NCBI RefSeq assembly: GCF_001605885.1
Contig: NZ_LRPE01000023.1
Location: 1 to 64,000, forward strand
From: Acinetobacter lactucae
GTDB taxonomy: Bacteria; Pseudomonadota; Gammaproteobacteria; Pseudomonadales; Moraxellaceae
DNA: 64,000 bases
Reading direction: 5' to 3'
Shown here piece after piece: positions 1 through 14,034 of the stretch. Below the pieces are notes generated by a model. That model saw nothing but the letters and a program-made list of their open reading frames with translations, did no database searches and was not told the origin of the DNA. The stretch's first letter is position 1, and every line of letters begins with the position of its first letter. The position numbers were made by a program, and so were the translations under genes.

Positions 1-225
1 TTGTATTTTCTAGATTATAACTATTAATTTATTAGTATTACTTTATACTTGTAGTATATATTTATAAATTATTATATATAAAATTTTCAGCCAAACGTCA
101 AAATATTACATATTAACTATGACGAAGATAAGAGTATCTTTTGAGAATTAATATGATTTTAATTAATTGTTATTTAAAGAAAATTTAAATAGTAGATATA
201 ATTTTTAAGATCAATATGGGGATGA
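1..225. other. AT-rich non-coding left edge
   Basis: Very AT-rich sequence downstream of the MHYT-GGDEF-EAL gene, with no convincing open reading frame. The only structure I see is a 6-bp stem with a 4-nt loop at 125-140 followed by a short T run on the plus strand, which could end transcription coming from outside the window. Confidence 0.5.
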
Positions 226-2280
226 TTAAGCGAAATGAGCGCCTTGAGACTCAATGAGTTGATCGACTTGAACAGGCATACCTAATAGATAACCCTGAAA
301 CTGCTGACAACCTAAACGCGTTAAAATCTCAACCTGTTGTTGAGTTTCTACCCCTTCCGCTGTTACGGTTAAACCTAACTTTTTAGCTAAATGTATAATA
401 CTTTCTAAAATGACTTCTTCTTTAGAGCCTGGCTTTAAATCAACAATAAAGCCGCGGTCGATTTTCAATTCATCTACAGGTAAATCTTTTAAATACAAGA
501 AACTCGAATGACCTGTTCCAAAATCGTCGATTGCTACACGAATGCCCATATCACGTAGTCGCTCACAAGCTCGAATACTTAAATCAATGTGTCGCATTGC
601 TGTTGATTCAGTAATCTCGACAATTAAATGATGGGGTTGAATTTGATATTTTTTCAACAATGCTTCCAGCGTACTAAATAATTTTTTATTTTCAAATTGT
701 AGTGCAGATAAGTTTACTGCGACTGGATAAAATGGCGTATTACTGCGCTCCCACTCCTGGATTTGCGAGCAGGCTTGCTCAAGAGCCCAATACCCCATTG
801 GAATGATTAAACCCGTTTTTTCGGCACCTTCTATGAACATATGCGGTGTGAGTATGCCTAGAGCTGGATGATTCCAACGGATTAATGCTTCCACACCACA
901 CACTTCAAGATTCGTATTAAATTTTGGTTGGTAATATAAGATGAACTGTTTTTCTTCTACGGCTTTATAAAGGTCATTGATCAGTTTTGACTGACTTCTT
1001 GTTTCTTGCTGATGGGTTGAGTAACTAAAGATGGTGTAAGTATTTCGGCCTTGCTCTTTAGACATGAGCATCGCGGCATCAGCGTTCATGAGTAAGTCCT
1101 GAACATTTTGTCCATGCTCAGGAAATAGTGCCACCCCTAAACTCGCAGAGATGTTAATTTCTTTACCTGAAATTTGATAACTCTCCTGAATCAGCTGTAA
1201 AACTTTCTCCGCCAAAACAACTGCTTCATCTGCATTGGTATTTTCCGCAATAAGCAAAAACTCATCGCCACCAATTCTAAGTAGTTTACATTTCTCATTA
1301 AGTTGCCAATGTAAACGGTTTGCCATTTGAATCAGTAGTTGATCACCCACATGATGCCCAAATGCATCATTTACCGATTTAAAACGGTCTAAATCAATAT
1401 ATAAAAAAGCAATTTTCTGATCTTTATATCGATGATCTGATAGCAATACCTCTGCATAATCAACCAAATAAAGGCGATTGGGTAGCTTAGTTAAATTGTC
1501 TTGTATAGATAGGTTAGCTAATTCTTTATTTGCCTTGCGCAATTCTAAATTTTGTTGCGTGAGACGCTGCTCTAACATTGCAACAATAAAACTTGCTACG
1601 AGTACCAAACAGGTGACTAGGATAATCGTAAATAGTAATAAGTCATGTTCAGCCTGATATTGGCTAATAAATTTATCAGTAATATTCGTCGCAATAAGAG
1701 CGGTATAGTGCATCCCCATAATGCTTAAAGTCATCATCACCGAAAATGCGATTTTTAAAGTTGAGCGATATCGTTCAGTATCTTTTAATTTATAGGCTAA
1801 TAAAAATGCCAGCCCTGAACCGCTCATCGCAATTAATACAGAAAATAAGAGTAGGAACGAAGTGTAATCTTTTTTATAAACATTAATATTCCAGCCCAAC
1901 ATGCTAATGTAATATGAAGCTGAAATTCCGATTCCCATAATAATCGAACTCAAAATGAGTCTAAATAAAGGAAGCGTAAAACGCGAAGTCAACCACATTG
2001 CAATGCAAGATAACAATGCACTAACGGCATAAGAAACAGCGATTAAAGGAAGATTAGAGTTAGCTGTATCAAACAGATGATAAGCTTGTATACCAATAAT
2101 ATGGACAATGCTAATTGCCAATGCGAGTAGCAATCCATTAATCAATAAAATTAAGGACTCAAATTTCTTATAGGCTTGCTTGAATATTAGCTGCTCCATG
2201 GAAATTACAATATAACAAATGAAGCCAGCTGCAATAAAAGAGCCGACGATCAATGTGCTATCGTAATCAACATGACCCAT
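226..2280 (-). CDS. MHYT-GGDEF-EAL membrane c-di-GMP protein
   Basis: A 684-residue bifunctional-architecture c-di-GMP protein. The N-terminal ~240 residues form a seven-helix MHYT sensor; an exact MHYT motif lies at 190-193, while the equivalent motifs in the other helices are degenerate. A GGDEF domain (about 255-415, intact GGDEF at 337-341) and an EAL domain (about 435-684, EAL at 464-466, with EITES, IDDFGTG and LKIDRGF motifs) follow. Both active sites look intact, so the protein could make or break c-di-GMP; no RxxD inhibitory site sits at the usual spacing before GGDEF. MHYT domains are proposed to sense gas or redox through copper, which is family knowledge and not shown here. It starts at ATG with a GGAAG ribosome site and is monocistronic. 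Confidence 0.93.
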   Translation of the reverse strand: MGHVDYDSTLIVGSFIAAGFICYIVISMEQLIFKQAYKKFESLILLINGLLLALAISIVHIIGIQAYHLFDTANSNLPLIAVSYAVSALLSCIAMWLTSRFTLPLFRLILSSIIMGIGISASYYISMLGWNINVYKKDYTSFLLLFSVLIAMSGSGLAFLLAYKLKDTERYRSTLKIAFSVMMTLSIMGMHYTALIATNITDKFISQYQAEHDLLLFTIILVTCLVLVASFIVAMLEQRLTQQNLELRKANKELANLSIQDNLTKLPNRLYLVDYAEVLLSDHRYKDQKIAFLYIDLDRFKSVNDAFGHHVGDQLLIQMANRLHWQLNEKCKLLRIGGDEFLLIAENTNADEAVVLAEKVLQLIQESYQISGKEINISASLGVALFPEHGQNVQDLLMNADAAMLMSKEQGRNTYTIFSYSTHQQETRSQSKLINDLYKAVEEKQFILYYQPKFNTNLEVCGVEALIRWNHPALGILTPHMFIEGAEKTGLIIPMGYWALEQACSQIQEWERSNTPFYPVAVNLSALQFENKKLFSTLEALLKKYQIQPHHLIVEITESTAMRHIDLSIRACERLRDMGIRVAIDDFGTGHSSFLYLKDLPVDELKIDRGFIVDLKPGSKEEVILESIIHLAKKLGLTVTAEGVETQQQVEILTRLGCQQFQGYLLGMPVQVDQLIESQGAHFA

Positions 2281-2609
2281 ATTGGACTTCCATGATTATT
2301 CAATACTTTTTTTTATTTTGTTCAACTCATTGCCCAAAATACTACAATTAAATATGTTAAAGAAATTTTAGTAAATTTGACTTATTCAGTCAGTTATAAA
2401 CAATAACATTATCTATCTTTTGGTCAAGTATTTTTTACTTTATAAATCAATAAAGTAAATAAAAATTAAGCAGCCAATTATATGAAAAATATAGAATTTA
2501 TTTAATCTAGTCAAGTTGACCTAATCGCAATTTTCACATTCAAATAAAATAGTATAAATAAAGAACCCTGCTTAGAGCAGGGTTCTTTTAAAGCGTTAGA
2601 TAAAGAAAA
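2281..2609. other. Intergenic region between ilvC and the MHYT gene
   Basis: AT-rich spacer of about 330 bases. It must hold the promoter of the minus-strand MHYT-GGDEF-EAL gene and holds the ilvC terminator (2561-2587). I see no open reading frame or RNA gene. Confidence 0.6.
2561..2587 (-). terminator. Terminator of the ilvIHC operon
   Basis: Perfect 11-bp stem (AAGAACCCTGC and its complement) with a 5-nt loop, 22 bases past the ilvC stop. On the minus strand it is followed by a T-rich run. It fits an intrinsic terminator for the branched-chain operon. Confidence 0.9.
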
Positions 2610-3638
<1,029 letters not shown>

Positions 3639-3658
3639 CTAAAATACTTTTTAAAAAA

Positions 3659-4150
3659 TTAAATGGCTAATACTTTTTCGCCACGGGCGATACCAGATAC
3701 ACCTGAACGAACGACTTCTAGAATAGTGTTTTCTGCAAGTGCATCGATAAAACCATCTAATTTTTCAGTTGTCCCTGCTATTTGAATGGTATAGGTAGTT
3801 GGTGTCACATCTACAATTTGCGCACGGAAAATATCCGCTGTACGCTTAATTTCAGCACGTGAAGCACCTAACGCTTTTACTTTAATCAACATCAGTTCAC
3901 GCTCAATGTGCGAACCTTCTGATAAATCTACTACTTTTACAACTTCAACAAGTTTGTTGAGCTGCTTTGTAATCTGTTCAATCTTATGGTCATCACCATA
4001 AGTGGTTAACGTCAAACGTGATAACGTAGGGTCTTCGGTTGGAGCTACATTCAACGTCTCAATGTTGTAGTTACGTTGACTGAATAAACCCACCAAACGA
4101 GAAAGCGCACCAGCTTCGTTTTCAACGAGTACAGAAATAATATGTCTCAT
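3659..4150 (-). CDS. ilvH: Acetolactate synthase regulatory (small) subunit
   Basis: Regulatory subunit of acetohydroxyacid synthase, which gives the catalytic subunit full activity and valine feedback sensitivity. The 163 residues hold an N-terminal ACT domain starting [19 protein letters not shown] and a C-terminal domain of the usual length. The start overlaps the ilvI stop by one base (TAATG), so translation is probably coupled. IlvH or IlvN naming depends on isozyme type; length and pairing favour the IlvIH type. Confidence 0.96.
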   Translation of the reverse strand: MRHIISVLVENEAGALSRLVGLFSQRNYNIETLNVAPTEDPTLSRLTLTTYGDDHKIEQITKQLNKLVEVVKVVDLSEGSHIERELMLIKVKALGASRAEIKRTADIFRAQIVDVTPTTYTIQIAGTTEKLDGFIDALAENTILEVVRSGVSGIARGEKVLAI

Positions 4151-5874
4151 TACGTACGCTCCCCTTTACCTAACCACATATCCTTCATAGACTGACCTGC
4201 GATCAGCATTGGATAAACATGTTCCGTGCGATCAACCATGACGTTAATGAATACACACTTATCATTAATAGCCATTGCTTCAGCAAGCTTTGACTCTAGT
4301 TCATCAGCATGATCAATCTGAATACCTACATGACCATAAGCTTCCATCAATTTGCCAAAATCAGGCAATGATTCAACATATGAGCTTGAGTGACGGCCTT
4401 CGTAGTTCATATCTTGCCACTGTTTAACCATACCTAAAGCACGGTTATTCAAGCATAAGATCTTCACGTTCATACCGTATTGCTTACAGGTTGAAAGCTC
4501 TTGAATACACATTTGTATTGAAGCTTCACCAGTAATACAAACCACTTGTTGATCAGGGAAAGCGAGCTTCGCAGCCATTGCGTAAGGCAAACCTACGCCC
4601 ATGGTGCCCAATCCGCCTGAGTTAATCCATTGACGAGGACGTTTGTACTTGTAGTACAACGCACCAAACATTTGGTGTTGACCAACGTCCGAAGTAATAA
4701 TGGCTTCACCATTTGTTGCTTTATATAAAGCTTCAACAACTTGCTGTGGCTTCATTGTGCCATCAGTCGGTGTTTCGAACTTTAAGCCATGAACTTTACG
4801 CCATTCATTAATTTGATCCCACCATGCAGCGATTGCTTCTGGGTTTGGCTTAGACACATTCAATTGTTTCAATTGCGTCAACATTTCCTGAAGTACAGGC
4901 TCAACTGCCCCTACAATTGGAATGTGCGCCATAATTGTTTTTGAAATGCTCGCCGGATCAATGTCAATATGAATAACTTTGGCATTCAAACAGAATTTTG
5001 CAGGGTTATTGGTTACTCGGTCATCAAAACGAGCACCTACCGCAAGAATGACATCAGCATTATGCATAGTCATATTTGCTTCATAAGTCCCATGCATACC
5101 TAACATGCCAATGAACTGTGGATCATCGCCAGGGAAGCCACCAAGGCCCATCAGTGTGTTAGTCACTGGGTAACCGAGTAAATGAGCAAGTTCAGTCAAT
5201 AATGCTGATGCATTACCTTGAACAACACCACCACCCGTATAAATTACAGGACGTTTTGCACTTAAAAGCTCATCAATCGCTTTACGAATTTGACCAGAAT
5301 GACCACGTGAAGGTGGCTGATAAGAACGCATCTTCACTTTTTCAGGATATTCGTACGCAAATTTTTCTGCAGGATTTGTCGCATCTTTAGGAATATCGAC
5401 AACAACAGGGCCAGGGCGACCACTTGATGCGATATAAAATGCTTTTTTGATAATTGCAGGAATTTCACTTGCGTGACGAACTTGGAAACTGTGTTTCACG
5501 ATCGGACGTGAAATACCTACCATGTCAGTTTCTTGGAAAGCGTCTTCACCAATAAGATGTGATGCAACCTGACCAGACAAAATCACCATTGGGATTGAGT
5601 CCATATAAGCTGTTGCAATTGGAGTTACTGTATTGGTTGCGCCAGGTCCAGAAGTGACCAGTACTACGCCTGTCTTACCTGTAGCACGCGAGTAAGCATC
5701 TGCCATATGGCCAGCAGCTTGTTCATGACGTACGAGGTAATGATTAATTTTGTCTTGTTGAAATAGCGCATCATAAATATGTAATACAGCGCCGCCTGGA
5801 TAACCAAAAACATGTTCAACGCCTTCGTCCGCAAGAGCACGAACGAGCATTTCACCACCAGATAAAAGTTCCAA
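4150..5874 (-). CDS. ilvI: Acetolactate synthase catalytic (large) subunit, TTG start
   Basis: Thiamine-diphosphate enzyme that condenses pyruvate with pyruvate or 2-oxobutyrate, the first common step of branched-chain amino acid synthesis. The 574 residues contain the N-terminal thiamine-diphosphate domain ([14 protein letters not shown], catalytic Glu in [14 protein letters not shown]), the central FAD-like domain and the C-terminal cofactor domain. The usual GDG cofactor motif reads GEA here (TGEASIQM), followed about 26 residues later by the expected NN ([12 protein letters not shown]). The start codon is TTG, supported by AGGGTGA six bases upstream and by the family N-terminus. First gene of ilvI-ilvH-ilvC. 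Confidence 0.97.
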   Translation of the reverse strand: MELLSGGEMLVRALADEGVEHVFGYPGGAVLHIYDALFQQDKINHYLVRHEQAAGHMADAYSRATGKTGVVLVTSGPGATNTVTPIATAYMDSIPMVILSGQVASHLIGEDAFQETDMVGISRPIVKHSFQVRHASEIPAIIKKAFYIASSGRPGPVVVDIPKDATNPAEKFAYEYPEKVKMRSYQPPSRGHSGQIRKAIDELLSAKRPVIYTGGGVVQGNASALLTELAHLLGYPVTNTLMGLGGFPGDDPQFIGMLGMHGTYEANMTMHNADVILAVGARFDDRVTNNPAKFCLNAKVIHIDIDPASISKTIMAHIPIVGAVEPVLQEMLTQLKQLNVSKPNPEAIAAWWDQINEWRKVHGLKFETPTDGTMKPQQVVEALYKATNGEAIITSDVGQHQMFGALYYKYKRPRQWINSGGLGTMGVGLPYAMAAKLAFPDQQVVCITGEASIQMCIQELSTCKQYGMNVKILCLNNRALGMVKQWQDMNYEGRHSSSYVESLPDFGKLMEAYGHVGIQIDHADELESKLAEAMAINDKCVFINVMVDRTEHVYPMLIAGQSMKDMWLGKGERT

Positions 5875-5935
5875 CGTGATTCACCCTAAAATCTTTATCA
5901 CTATTTATGGAAGGCACAAATAGTGTTTCATTCAT
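5852..5935 (-). CDS. Possible 27-residue leader ORF overlapping the ilvI start
   Basis: A short open frame beginning at ATG a few bases after the predicted transcription start of ilvIHC and ending 23 bases inside ilvI in another frame. It encodes a peptide beginning [12 protein letters not shown]. It has scattered Leu, Val and Ile codons but no run of them, and no clear ribosome site. It may be an upstream ORF affecting the TTG-initiated ilvI, or simply chance. Confidence 0.2.
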   Translation of the reverse strand: MNETLFVPSINSDKDFRVNHVGTFIWW

Positions 5936-5950
5936 TGAATTGTCTGCACT

Positions 5951-5959
5951 GTTATAGCA
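5951..5959 (-). promoter_or_regulatory. Probable ilvIHC promoter (extended -10)
   Basis: On the minus strand the sequence reads TGCTATAAC, an extended -10 element, about 77 bases upstream of the ilvI TTG. The -35 region is poor. It implies a leader of roughly 70 bases that contains the 5899-5925 hairpin. Confidence 0.5.
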
Positions 5960-6352
5960 CACATATTGTCTAGTTTTCGTTGCAATAGAAAAATTTCTGT
6001 TTTTCAGCCGTATAAGCTTTTTTAACATTAATAAAGCATGTCTGGATATACATACTTTAAGTAAAATCAATCTCTCGGCTAGAGAGAATGTCTATTACAA
6101 AACATGACGGTTATTCGAAGGGTGATCAAATAATCGCATATAAAACTAAAGGAAGCATTTTTGTTGTTTAATTCACTAAAGTCAAGATTAAAGAAACACT
6201 TTTCTATGATTATTTTTTAACTGACTATTTTTTCATCTTATTTGATTTTTCCACTTTTCATTTTTTATGACTGCCCCACTTTTTTTGAGGTTTATTCCTG
6301 TTTAATTTTTAACGGAAAATAAATCCATCCCAAAACTGCATTTTTGTCGATT

Positions 6353-6381
6353 TTGCGCTATGCTGTGCAACAATCTTTAAT
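6353..6381 (+). promoter_or_regulatory. Probable leuS promoter
   Basis: TTGCGC (6353-6358), a 17-base spacer and TTTAAT (6376-6381), about 29 bases before the leuS ATG. The short leader has no good ribosome site. Confidence 0.45.
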
Positions 6382-6400
6382 ATCAATTTTTGTTGTATAG

Positions 6401-9034
<2,634 letters not shown>

Positions 9035-9061
9035 TTAAAGTTATTAATGAGAGGATCAAGC

Positions 9062-9571
9062 ATGCACTTTGCCAAACGTTTAGCCGCTGTTGTTTTGACC
9101 TTAGGCCTTAGTGCAGGCTTAGTCGGGTGTGGATTTCATTTAAAAGGATCTAACCCGACTGCAACTCCACTTGTTTATAAAAAGTTAAGCCTTGAGTTAC
9201 CGGATAAAACTGATGATTTGGAAACGCAGTTAAAAGTATATTTGGCTGCAAATGGTGTTCAATTCAGCAATGATAATGATGCCTATGTACTCCGTGTTTT
9301 GGAGTACACCCCACGTCGTCAGCTTTTAAATGGAAAACTAACGGAAGTATTATTACGTTTAACTGTAACCTTCCAAATTGAAGACCGTCAGGGTAACAAA
9401 ATTACTGAACCACGTTCATTAACTGCATCTCGTAGTTATCAATATGATCTTGCAACGGTTAACACCGAAAATCAGCAAGAATCTTATTTGCAGCGTATTG
9501 TGATTGATGACATTGCACAGCAAATTACTCGTCAGATTTCAGCAAACCGTTTACCAAAAGCTCAGCCTTAA
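9062..9571 (+). CDS. lptE: LPS-assembly lipoprotein LptE
   Basis: Outer membrane lipoprotein that plugs the LptD barrel and helps place lipopolysaccharide or lipooligosaccharide at the cell surface. From the chosen start the protein has 169 residues, beginning MHFAKRL, a hydrophobic signal and a lipobox LVGC followed by GFHLKG, typical of the family. An in-frame ATG at 9047 would add five residues, but GAGAGGA just before 9062 and the normal signal peptide favour 9062. It sits between leuS and holA, its conserved place in gammaproteobacteria. Confidence 0.93.
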   Translation: MHFAKRLAAVVLTLGLSAGLVGCGFHLKGSNPTATPLVYKKLSLELPDKTDDLETQLKVYLAANGVQFSNDNDAYVLRVLEYTPRRQLLNGKLTEVLLRLTVTFQIEDRQGNKITEPRSLTASRSYQYDLATVNTENQQESYLQRIVIDDIAQQITRQISANRLPKAQP

Positions 9572-9589
9572 TCTTTATTTTTACCAGCA

Positions 9590-10579
9590 ATGAAAATTGA
9601 TTATTTACAAGCCTTAAAACGCATTCCGGAAGCACGGGGTGCGTGGATTTTACACGGCCAAGAACCTTTGCTGGAACAAAATTTATTAGATGCTTTTCGT
9701 AAAAGTTGGCAACAACAAGAAGTTGAAAGACAGCGCTATGATATTAGTAGCGTGAGCGACTGGAAAAATGTTTTTAATGCACTTAACAGCTTATCTTTAT
9801 TTTCTCAGCAGCTCGCCATTGAAGTTCATGGCAATATAAAACCTGATGCAAATGGACTAAAACAGCTTAAAAGTTATATTCAGCATAATGAAACTAACCT
9901 ACTTTTAATTGTTTTACCTAAGCAAGATAGTAGTAGTTTAAAGTCTGCTTTTTTCCAAGTTGTTGAAGCAAATGGCGTTGTCGTTGCCTTAACCGCAAAC
10001 TACCCGCAAGACCGCCAAAGAATTTTATCTGCCGAAGCAGAGAAACTTGAGATTCAACTCGATAATGACGCATGGCAGTGGCTCATGCAGCATCATGAGC
10101 ATAATTTGCTCGCAGCTAAAAATAGCTTGATGCGTGTAAGAGACACTTTTCCAGACCAACAACTGATTCAAATTGAACAGTTATATGCTTGTTTACAAGA
10201 TCAGTCCCGTTATACCACTTACGATTTAAGTGATGCCTTATTAGAAGGTAATCTCGCTCAATCCATTAAAATATTTCAATATTTAATTGCGGCTGGCGAG
10301 CCAGAAAGTCTGATTTTATGGACGTTAAGTAAAGAAATGCGTTTACTAATGCAATTATTTGAACAGCCTCATAATGCCTTACAGCTCGGTATCTGGAAAA
10401 CAAAAGTCAGCTTATATCAACAAGCATTAAGAAGATTAAATCCTCAACAATTTTTAGGCTGGTCTACCCTTCTATTGCAAGTTGATGCAGCAATTAAAGG
10501 TATGTCGAATGAAAATGCCCAACATTTAATGCAGCAGGCTATTGCTGAATTATGTGGGAAAACGCTATTTATACAATAA
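9590..10579 (+). CDS. holA: DNA polymerase III delta subunit
   Basis: Subunit of the clamp loader that opens the beta sliding clamp. The 329 residues show the family N-terminus (MKIDYLQAL, then GAWILHGQEPLLEQNLLDAFR) and a C-terminal helical collar domain (LLMQLFEQ, QHLMQQAIAELCGK). It follows lptE by 18 bases in the leuS-lptE-holA operon. The ribosome site is weak, which may limit expression of this low-copy subunit. Confidence 0.94.
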   Translation: MKIDYLQALKRIPEARGAWILHGQEPLLEQNLLDAFRKSWQQQEVERQRYDISSVSDWKNVFNALNSLSLFSQQLAIEVHGNIKPDANGLKQLKSYIQHNETNLLLIVLPKQDSSSLKSAFFQVVEANGVVVALTANYPQDRQRILSAEAEKLEIQLDNDAWQWLMQHHEHNLLAAKNSLMRVRDTFPDQQLIQIEQLYACLQDQSRYTTYDLSDALLEGNLAQSIKIFQYLIAAGEPESLILWTLSKEMRLLMQLFEQPHNALQLGIWKTKVSLYQQALRRLNPQQFLGWSTLLLQVDAAIKGMSNENAQHLMQQAIAELCGKTLFIQ

Positions 10580-10686
10580 TTCGGCGGAATCATTTTTCTT
10601 CATTCTTGAATTATCATAAAAATTCACGTTTTATCCTCATTTCGCTTTTATACTAAATTAAATTTTAAACTTTTCGACCTCTCATC

Positions 10687-12027
10687 ATGCCAAAAATAAA
10701 GCCAATCAAACTCGTTATTATCATTGTCTGTATAGCAATTATTGCTGTATTAGCTTGGAAGTTTTTGAAACCTAAACAGCAGCAGCCTCAATATATTACT
10801 GCTGAGGTGACGCGTGGGGATATTGAAAATAATGTACTTGCCACAGGTACACTTGATGCAACCAAGCTCATTAGTGTTGGTGCGCAGGTATCTGGTCAGG
10901 TTAAAAAGATGTATGTACAGTTGGGCGATCAAGTTAAGCAAGGTCAACTCATCGCGCAAATTGACTCAACAACACAAGAAAACAGCCTAAAAACCTCTGA
11001 TGCAAACATTAAAAATTTAGAAGCGCAGCGTCTTCAACAAGTTGCATCTTTAAATGAGAAACAACTTGAATACCGCCGTCAGCAACAAATGTATGCGCAA
11101 GATGCAACGCCGCGTGCAGATTTAGAATCGGCTGAGGCAAGCTATAAAACAGCTCAGGCGCAAATTAAAGCATTAGATGCACAAATCGAATCTGCCAAAG
11201 TAACAAAATCTACGGCTCAAACCAATATTGGTTATACACGTATTGTTGCTCCAACTGATGGAACGGTAGTCGCGATTGTGACCGAAGAAGGCCAAACCGT
11301 AAACGCAAACCAAAGCGCACCAACAATTGTCAAAATTGCAAAATTACAAAACATGACGATTAAGGCTCAGGTCAGTGAAGCTGACATTATGAAAGTTGAA
11401 AAAGGACAACAGGTCTACTTTACAACTCTAGGCGATGAAACCAAGCGTTATGCAACATTACGTCAGATTGAGCCTGCTCCTGACTCAATTTCGAGCGAAT
11501 CGACTAGTACAACAAGCTCAACCACCAGTTCGGCTGTTTACTATAATGCGTTATTCGATGTGCCAAATACTGATGGTAAATTGCGTATTGATATGACCGC
11601 ACAAGTTTATATCGTATTAAATTCAGCTAAAAATGCTCTACTTGTTCCATCATCAGCATTAAGTTCTAAACAATTTTCTGGTCAAAGAAAATCAGGTCAG
11701 TCATCTGAGAAAGCAAGTTCTACCCCAAGTACAGAACGCAAAAATCAAGGTAATGGTGCTCGTTTAGAACGCTTAAATTTAACTGCTGAACAAAAACAAC
11801 TGGTTGAACAAGGTAAAGCAACGCTAAGCGTAGTACGTATTTTACAAGCCGATGGTACAGCCAAACCGACTCAAATTTTGGTCGGCATTAATAACCGTGT
11901 AAATGCACAAGTTCTTGCGGGCTTAAAACAAGGTGACCAAGTTGTCATTGCAGATAGTGCCGATACTTCTGCTGCATCAGCAAATAGTAGTAATAACCGT
12001 CGCCGTAGTGGCCCAATGGGAATGTAA
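10687..12027 (+). CDS. macA: MacA-type periplasmic adaptor of an ABC efflux pump
   Basis: Membrane-fusion protein that links the MacB transporter to an outer membrane channel. The 446 residues begin with a membrane anchor (about residues 7-26), then a barrel-sandwich/lipoyl domain ([20 protein letters not shown]), a long alpha-helical hairpin rich in Gln and Ala (about 95-175), the second lipoyl half and a beta-barrel. A Ser/Thr-rich stretch interrupts the barrel near 270-285 and a Ser-rich low-complexity segment lies near 335-355, longer than in the E. coli protein. First gene of macA-macB-outer membrane factor; macB starts two bases after its stop. Confidence 0.93.
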   Translation: MPKIKPIKLVIIIVCIAIIAVLAWKFLKPKQQQPQYITAEVTRGDIENNVLATGTLDATKLISVGAQVSGQVKKMYVQLGDQVKQGQLIAQIDSTTQENSLKTSDANIKNLEAQRLQQVASLNEKQLEYRRQQQMYAQDATPRADLESAEASYKTAQAQIKALDAQIESAKVTKSTAQTNIGYTRIVAPTDGTVVAIVTEEGQTVNANQSAPTIVKIAKLQNMTIKAQVSEADIMKVEKGQQVYFTTLGDETKRYATLRQIEPAPDSISSESTSTTSSTTSSAVYYNALFDVPNTDGKLRIDMTAQVYIVLNSAKNALLVPSSALSSKQFSGQRKSGQSSEKASSTPSTERKNQGNGARLERLNLTAEQKQLVEQGKATLSVVRILQADGTAKPTQILVGINNRVNAQVLAGLKQGDQVVIADSADTSAASANSSNNRRRSGPMGM

Positions 12028-12029
12028 GC

Positions 12030-14024
12030 ATGACAAAACAAGCTTTGCTTGAAGTCAGCAATCTGGTCCGGGAATTCCCTGCTGGCGAAAGCACGATACA
12101 AATTTTAAAAGGTATTGACCTGACCATTTATGAAGGTGAACTGGTTGCCATTGTCGGCCAGTCTGGTTCTGGTAAATCGACCCTCATGAATATCCTGGGT
12201 TGTCTGGACCGACCTACGAGTGGTAGTTACAAGGTTAACGGACAAGAAACAGGTAAACTTGAGCCAGATCAACTCGCTCGACTACGCCGTGAATATTTTG
12301 GTTTTATTTTCCAGCGCTACCATTTACTGGGTGATTTATCTGCTGAAGGTAACGTAGAAGTTCCAGCTGTTTATGCAGGTGTTACCCCTTCTGAACGTAA
12401 ACAACGCGCAACGGCTTTACTGACCGAATTGGGTTTAGGCACGAAAACACTCAATAGACCAAGCCAACTTTCCGGTGGTCAGCAGCAACGTGTTTCTATT
12501 GCCCGTGCACTCATGAATGGCGGTGACGTTATTCTGGCAGATGAACCAACAGGAGCGCTCGATTCTCATAGTGGTGTTGAGGTGATGCGTATTTTGCGCG
12601 AACTCAACGCCGCAGGTCACACGATTATTTTAGTGACCCATGATATGCAAGTTGCCAAAAATGCGACTCGTATTATCGAGATTAGTGACGGAGAAATTAT
12701 TAGTGACCGTCCTAATATTCCAGATCAAGCAGCCGAACCGATCAAATCTGATCCTGATGCAGCTCCTGCTTTGCAAGGTAAACAGAAGAAAGGCAAAAGT
12801 ATTTCTGCATGGCGTTCTACTTTAGACCGTTTATCAGAAGCCTTTCAAATGGCTTTACTGTCTATGAATGCCCATCGCATGCGTACTTTTTTAACCATGC
12901 TTGGGATCATTATTGGTATTGCTTCTGTTGTTACGGTAGTCGCTCTAGGCAAAGGCTCTCAACAACAAATTTTAAGCAATATTAGTAGTCTCGGAACAAA
13001 TACGATTACCGTGTTCCAAGGCCGTGGTTTTGGTGACAACTCTAAAACTGCAAGTTTTAAGACTTTAGTACCTGCCGATGCTGATGCGTTAATGACTCAA
13101 CCTTATGTCAGTGCAGTCAGTCCAATTGTCAGTACATCCAAAACCATGCGTTACCAACAAAATGAAGCAAATGCGACCATTAATGGTGTGAGTAACGATT
13201 ATTTCGATGTAAAAGGTTTGGTCTTTAAAGATGGACAAACTTTTGACCAACGAAGTGTTCGTGATCGCTCACAGGATGTAGTCATTGATACCAATACTCA
13301 AAAACAGTTCTTTAGTGACGGTACCAACCCTATCGGTCAAGTCGTGTTACTCGGTAGTGTACCTGCTCGTATTATTGGTGTTGTAGAACCACAAACAAGC
13401 GGCATGGGCTCTGATGACACTTTAAATGTCTATATGCCTTATACGACCGTAATGAGCCGTATGTTGGGTCAGTCGAATGTACGTAATATCGTGGTTCGTA
13501 TTAATGACAAATATTCAACTGCTGCCGCAGAAAATGCGATTGTGAATCTATTAACCCAGCGCCATGGTGCACAAGATATTTTCACTATGAACAGTGACAG
13601 TATCCGTCAAACCATTGAGAAAACAACCAGCACAATGACGCTTCTGGTTTCAGCAATTGCCGTAATTTCATTGGTTGTTGGTGGTATTGGGGTGATGAAT
13701 ATTATGTTGGTTTCGGTGACCGAACGTACTCAGGAAATTGGTGTACGTATGGCCGTAGGAGCTCGTCAAAGTGATATTTTGCAGCAATTCCTGATTGAAG
13801 CAATTTTGGTGTGTTTAATTGGTGGTGTGCTTGGCGTCTTACTGTCGCTTGGCCTTGGACAACTTATTAATAAATTTGCTGGCGGTAACTTTAGCGTGGC
13901 TTATTCAAGTACCTCAATTATTGCAGCCTTTGTCTGTTCAACACTGATTGGTGTCGTATTCGGTTTCTTACCTGCCAAGAATGCCGCGAAACTTGACCCT
14001 GTTGCCGCACTATCTCGAGAATAA
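12030..14024 (+). CDS. macB: MacB-type ABC transporter (ATPase plus permease)
   Basis: Inner membrane ATPase of a tripartite pump; the family exports macrolides, heat-stable toxin-like peptides and some lipids. The 664 residues carry an N-terminal ATPase domain with Walker [10 protein letters not shown] (about 44-52), signature [15 protein letters not shown] (about 147-161) and Walker [14 protein letters not shown] linker, a first membrane helix near 285-305 ([18 protein letters not shown]), a large periplasmic domain and three C-terminal helices with the FtsX-like fold ([28 protein letters not shown]) follow. Substrate here is unknown. Confidence 0.95.
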   Translation: MTKQALLEVSNLVREFPAGESTIQILKGIDLTIYEGELVAIVGQSGSGKSTLMNILGCLDRPTSGSYKVNGQETGKLEPDQLARLRREYFGFIFQRYHLLGDLSAEGNVEVPAVYAGVTPSERKQRATALLTELGLGTKTLNRPSQLSGGQQQRVSIARALMNGGDVILADEPTGALDSHSGVEVMRILRELNAAGHTIILVTHDMQVAKNATRIIEISDGEIISDRPNIPDQAAEPIKSDPDAAPALQGKQKKGKSISAWRSTLDRLSEAFQMALLSMNAHRMRTFLTMLGIIIGIASVVTVVALGKGSQQQILSNISSLGTNTITVFQGRGFGDNSKTASFKTLVPADADALMTQPYVSAVSPIVSTSKTMRYQQNEANATINGVSNDYFDVKGLVFKDGQTFDQRSVRDRSQDVVIDTNTQKQFFSDGTNPIGQVVLLGSVPARIIGVVEPQTSGMGSDDTLNVYMPYTTVMSRMLGQSNVRNIVVRINDKYSTAAAENAIVNLLTQRHGAQDIFTMNSDSIRQTIEKTTSTMTLLVSAIAVISLVVGGIGVMNIMLVSVTERTQEIGVRMAVGARQSDILQQFLIEAILVCLIGGVLGVLLSLGLGQLINKFAGGNFSVAYSSTSIIAAFVCSTLIGVVFGFLPAKNAAKLDPVAALSRE

Positions 14025-14034
14025 GGAAAATTGC

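Noticed and set aside
6071..6087. TCTCTC-5-GAGAGA inverted repeat between ilvI and leuS
   Set aside because: Simple-sequence arms without relation to either predicted promoter; could be chance.
13948..14034. Upstream extension of the outer membrane efflux gene
   Set aside because: It overlaps macB in another frame, lacks a signal peptide, and the ATG at 14035 has a good ribosome site and lipobox.
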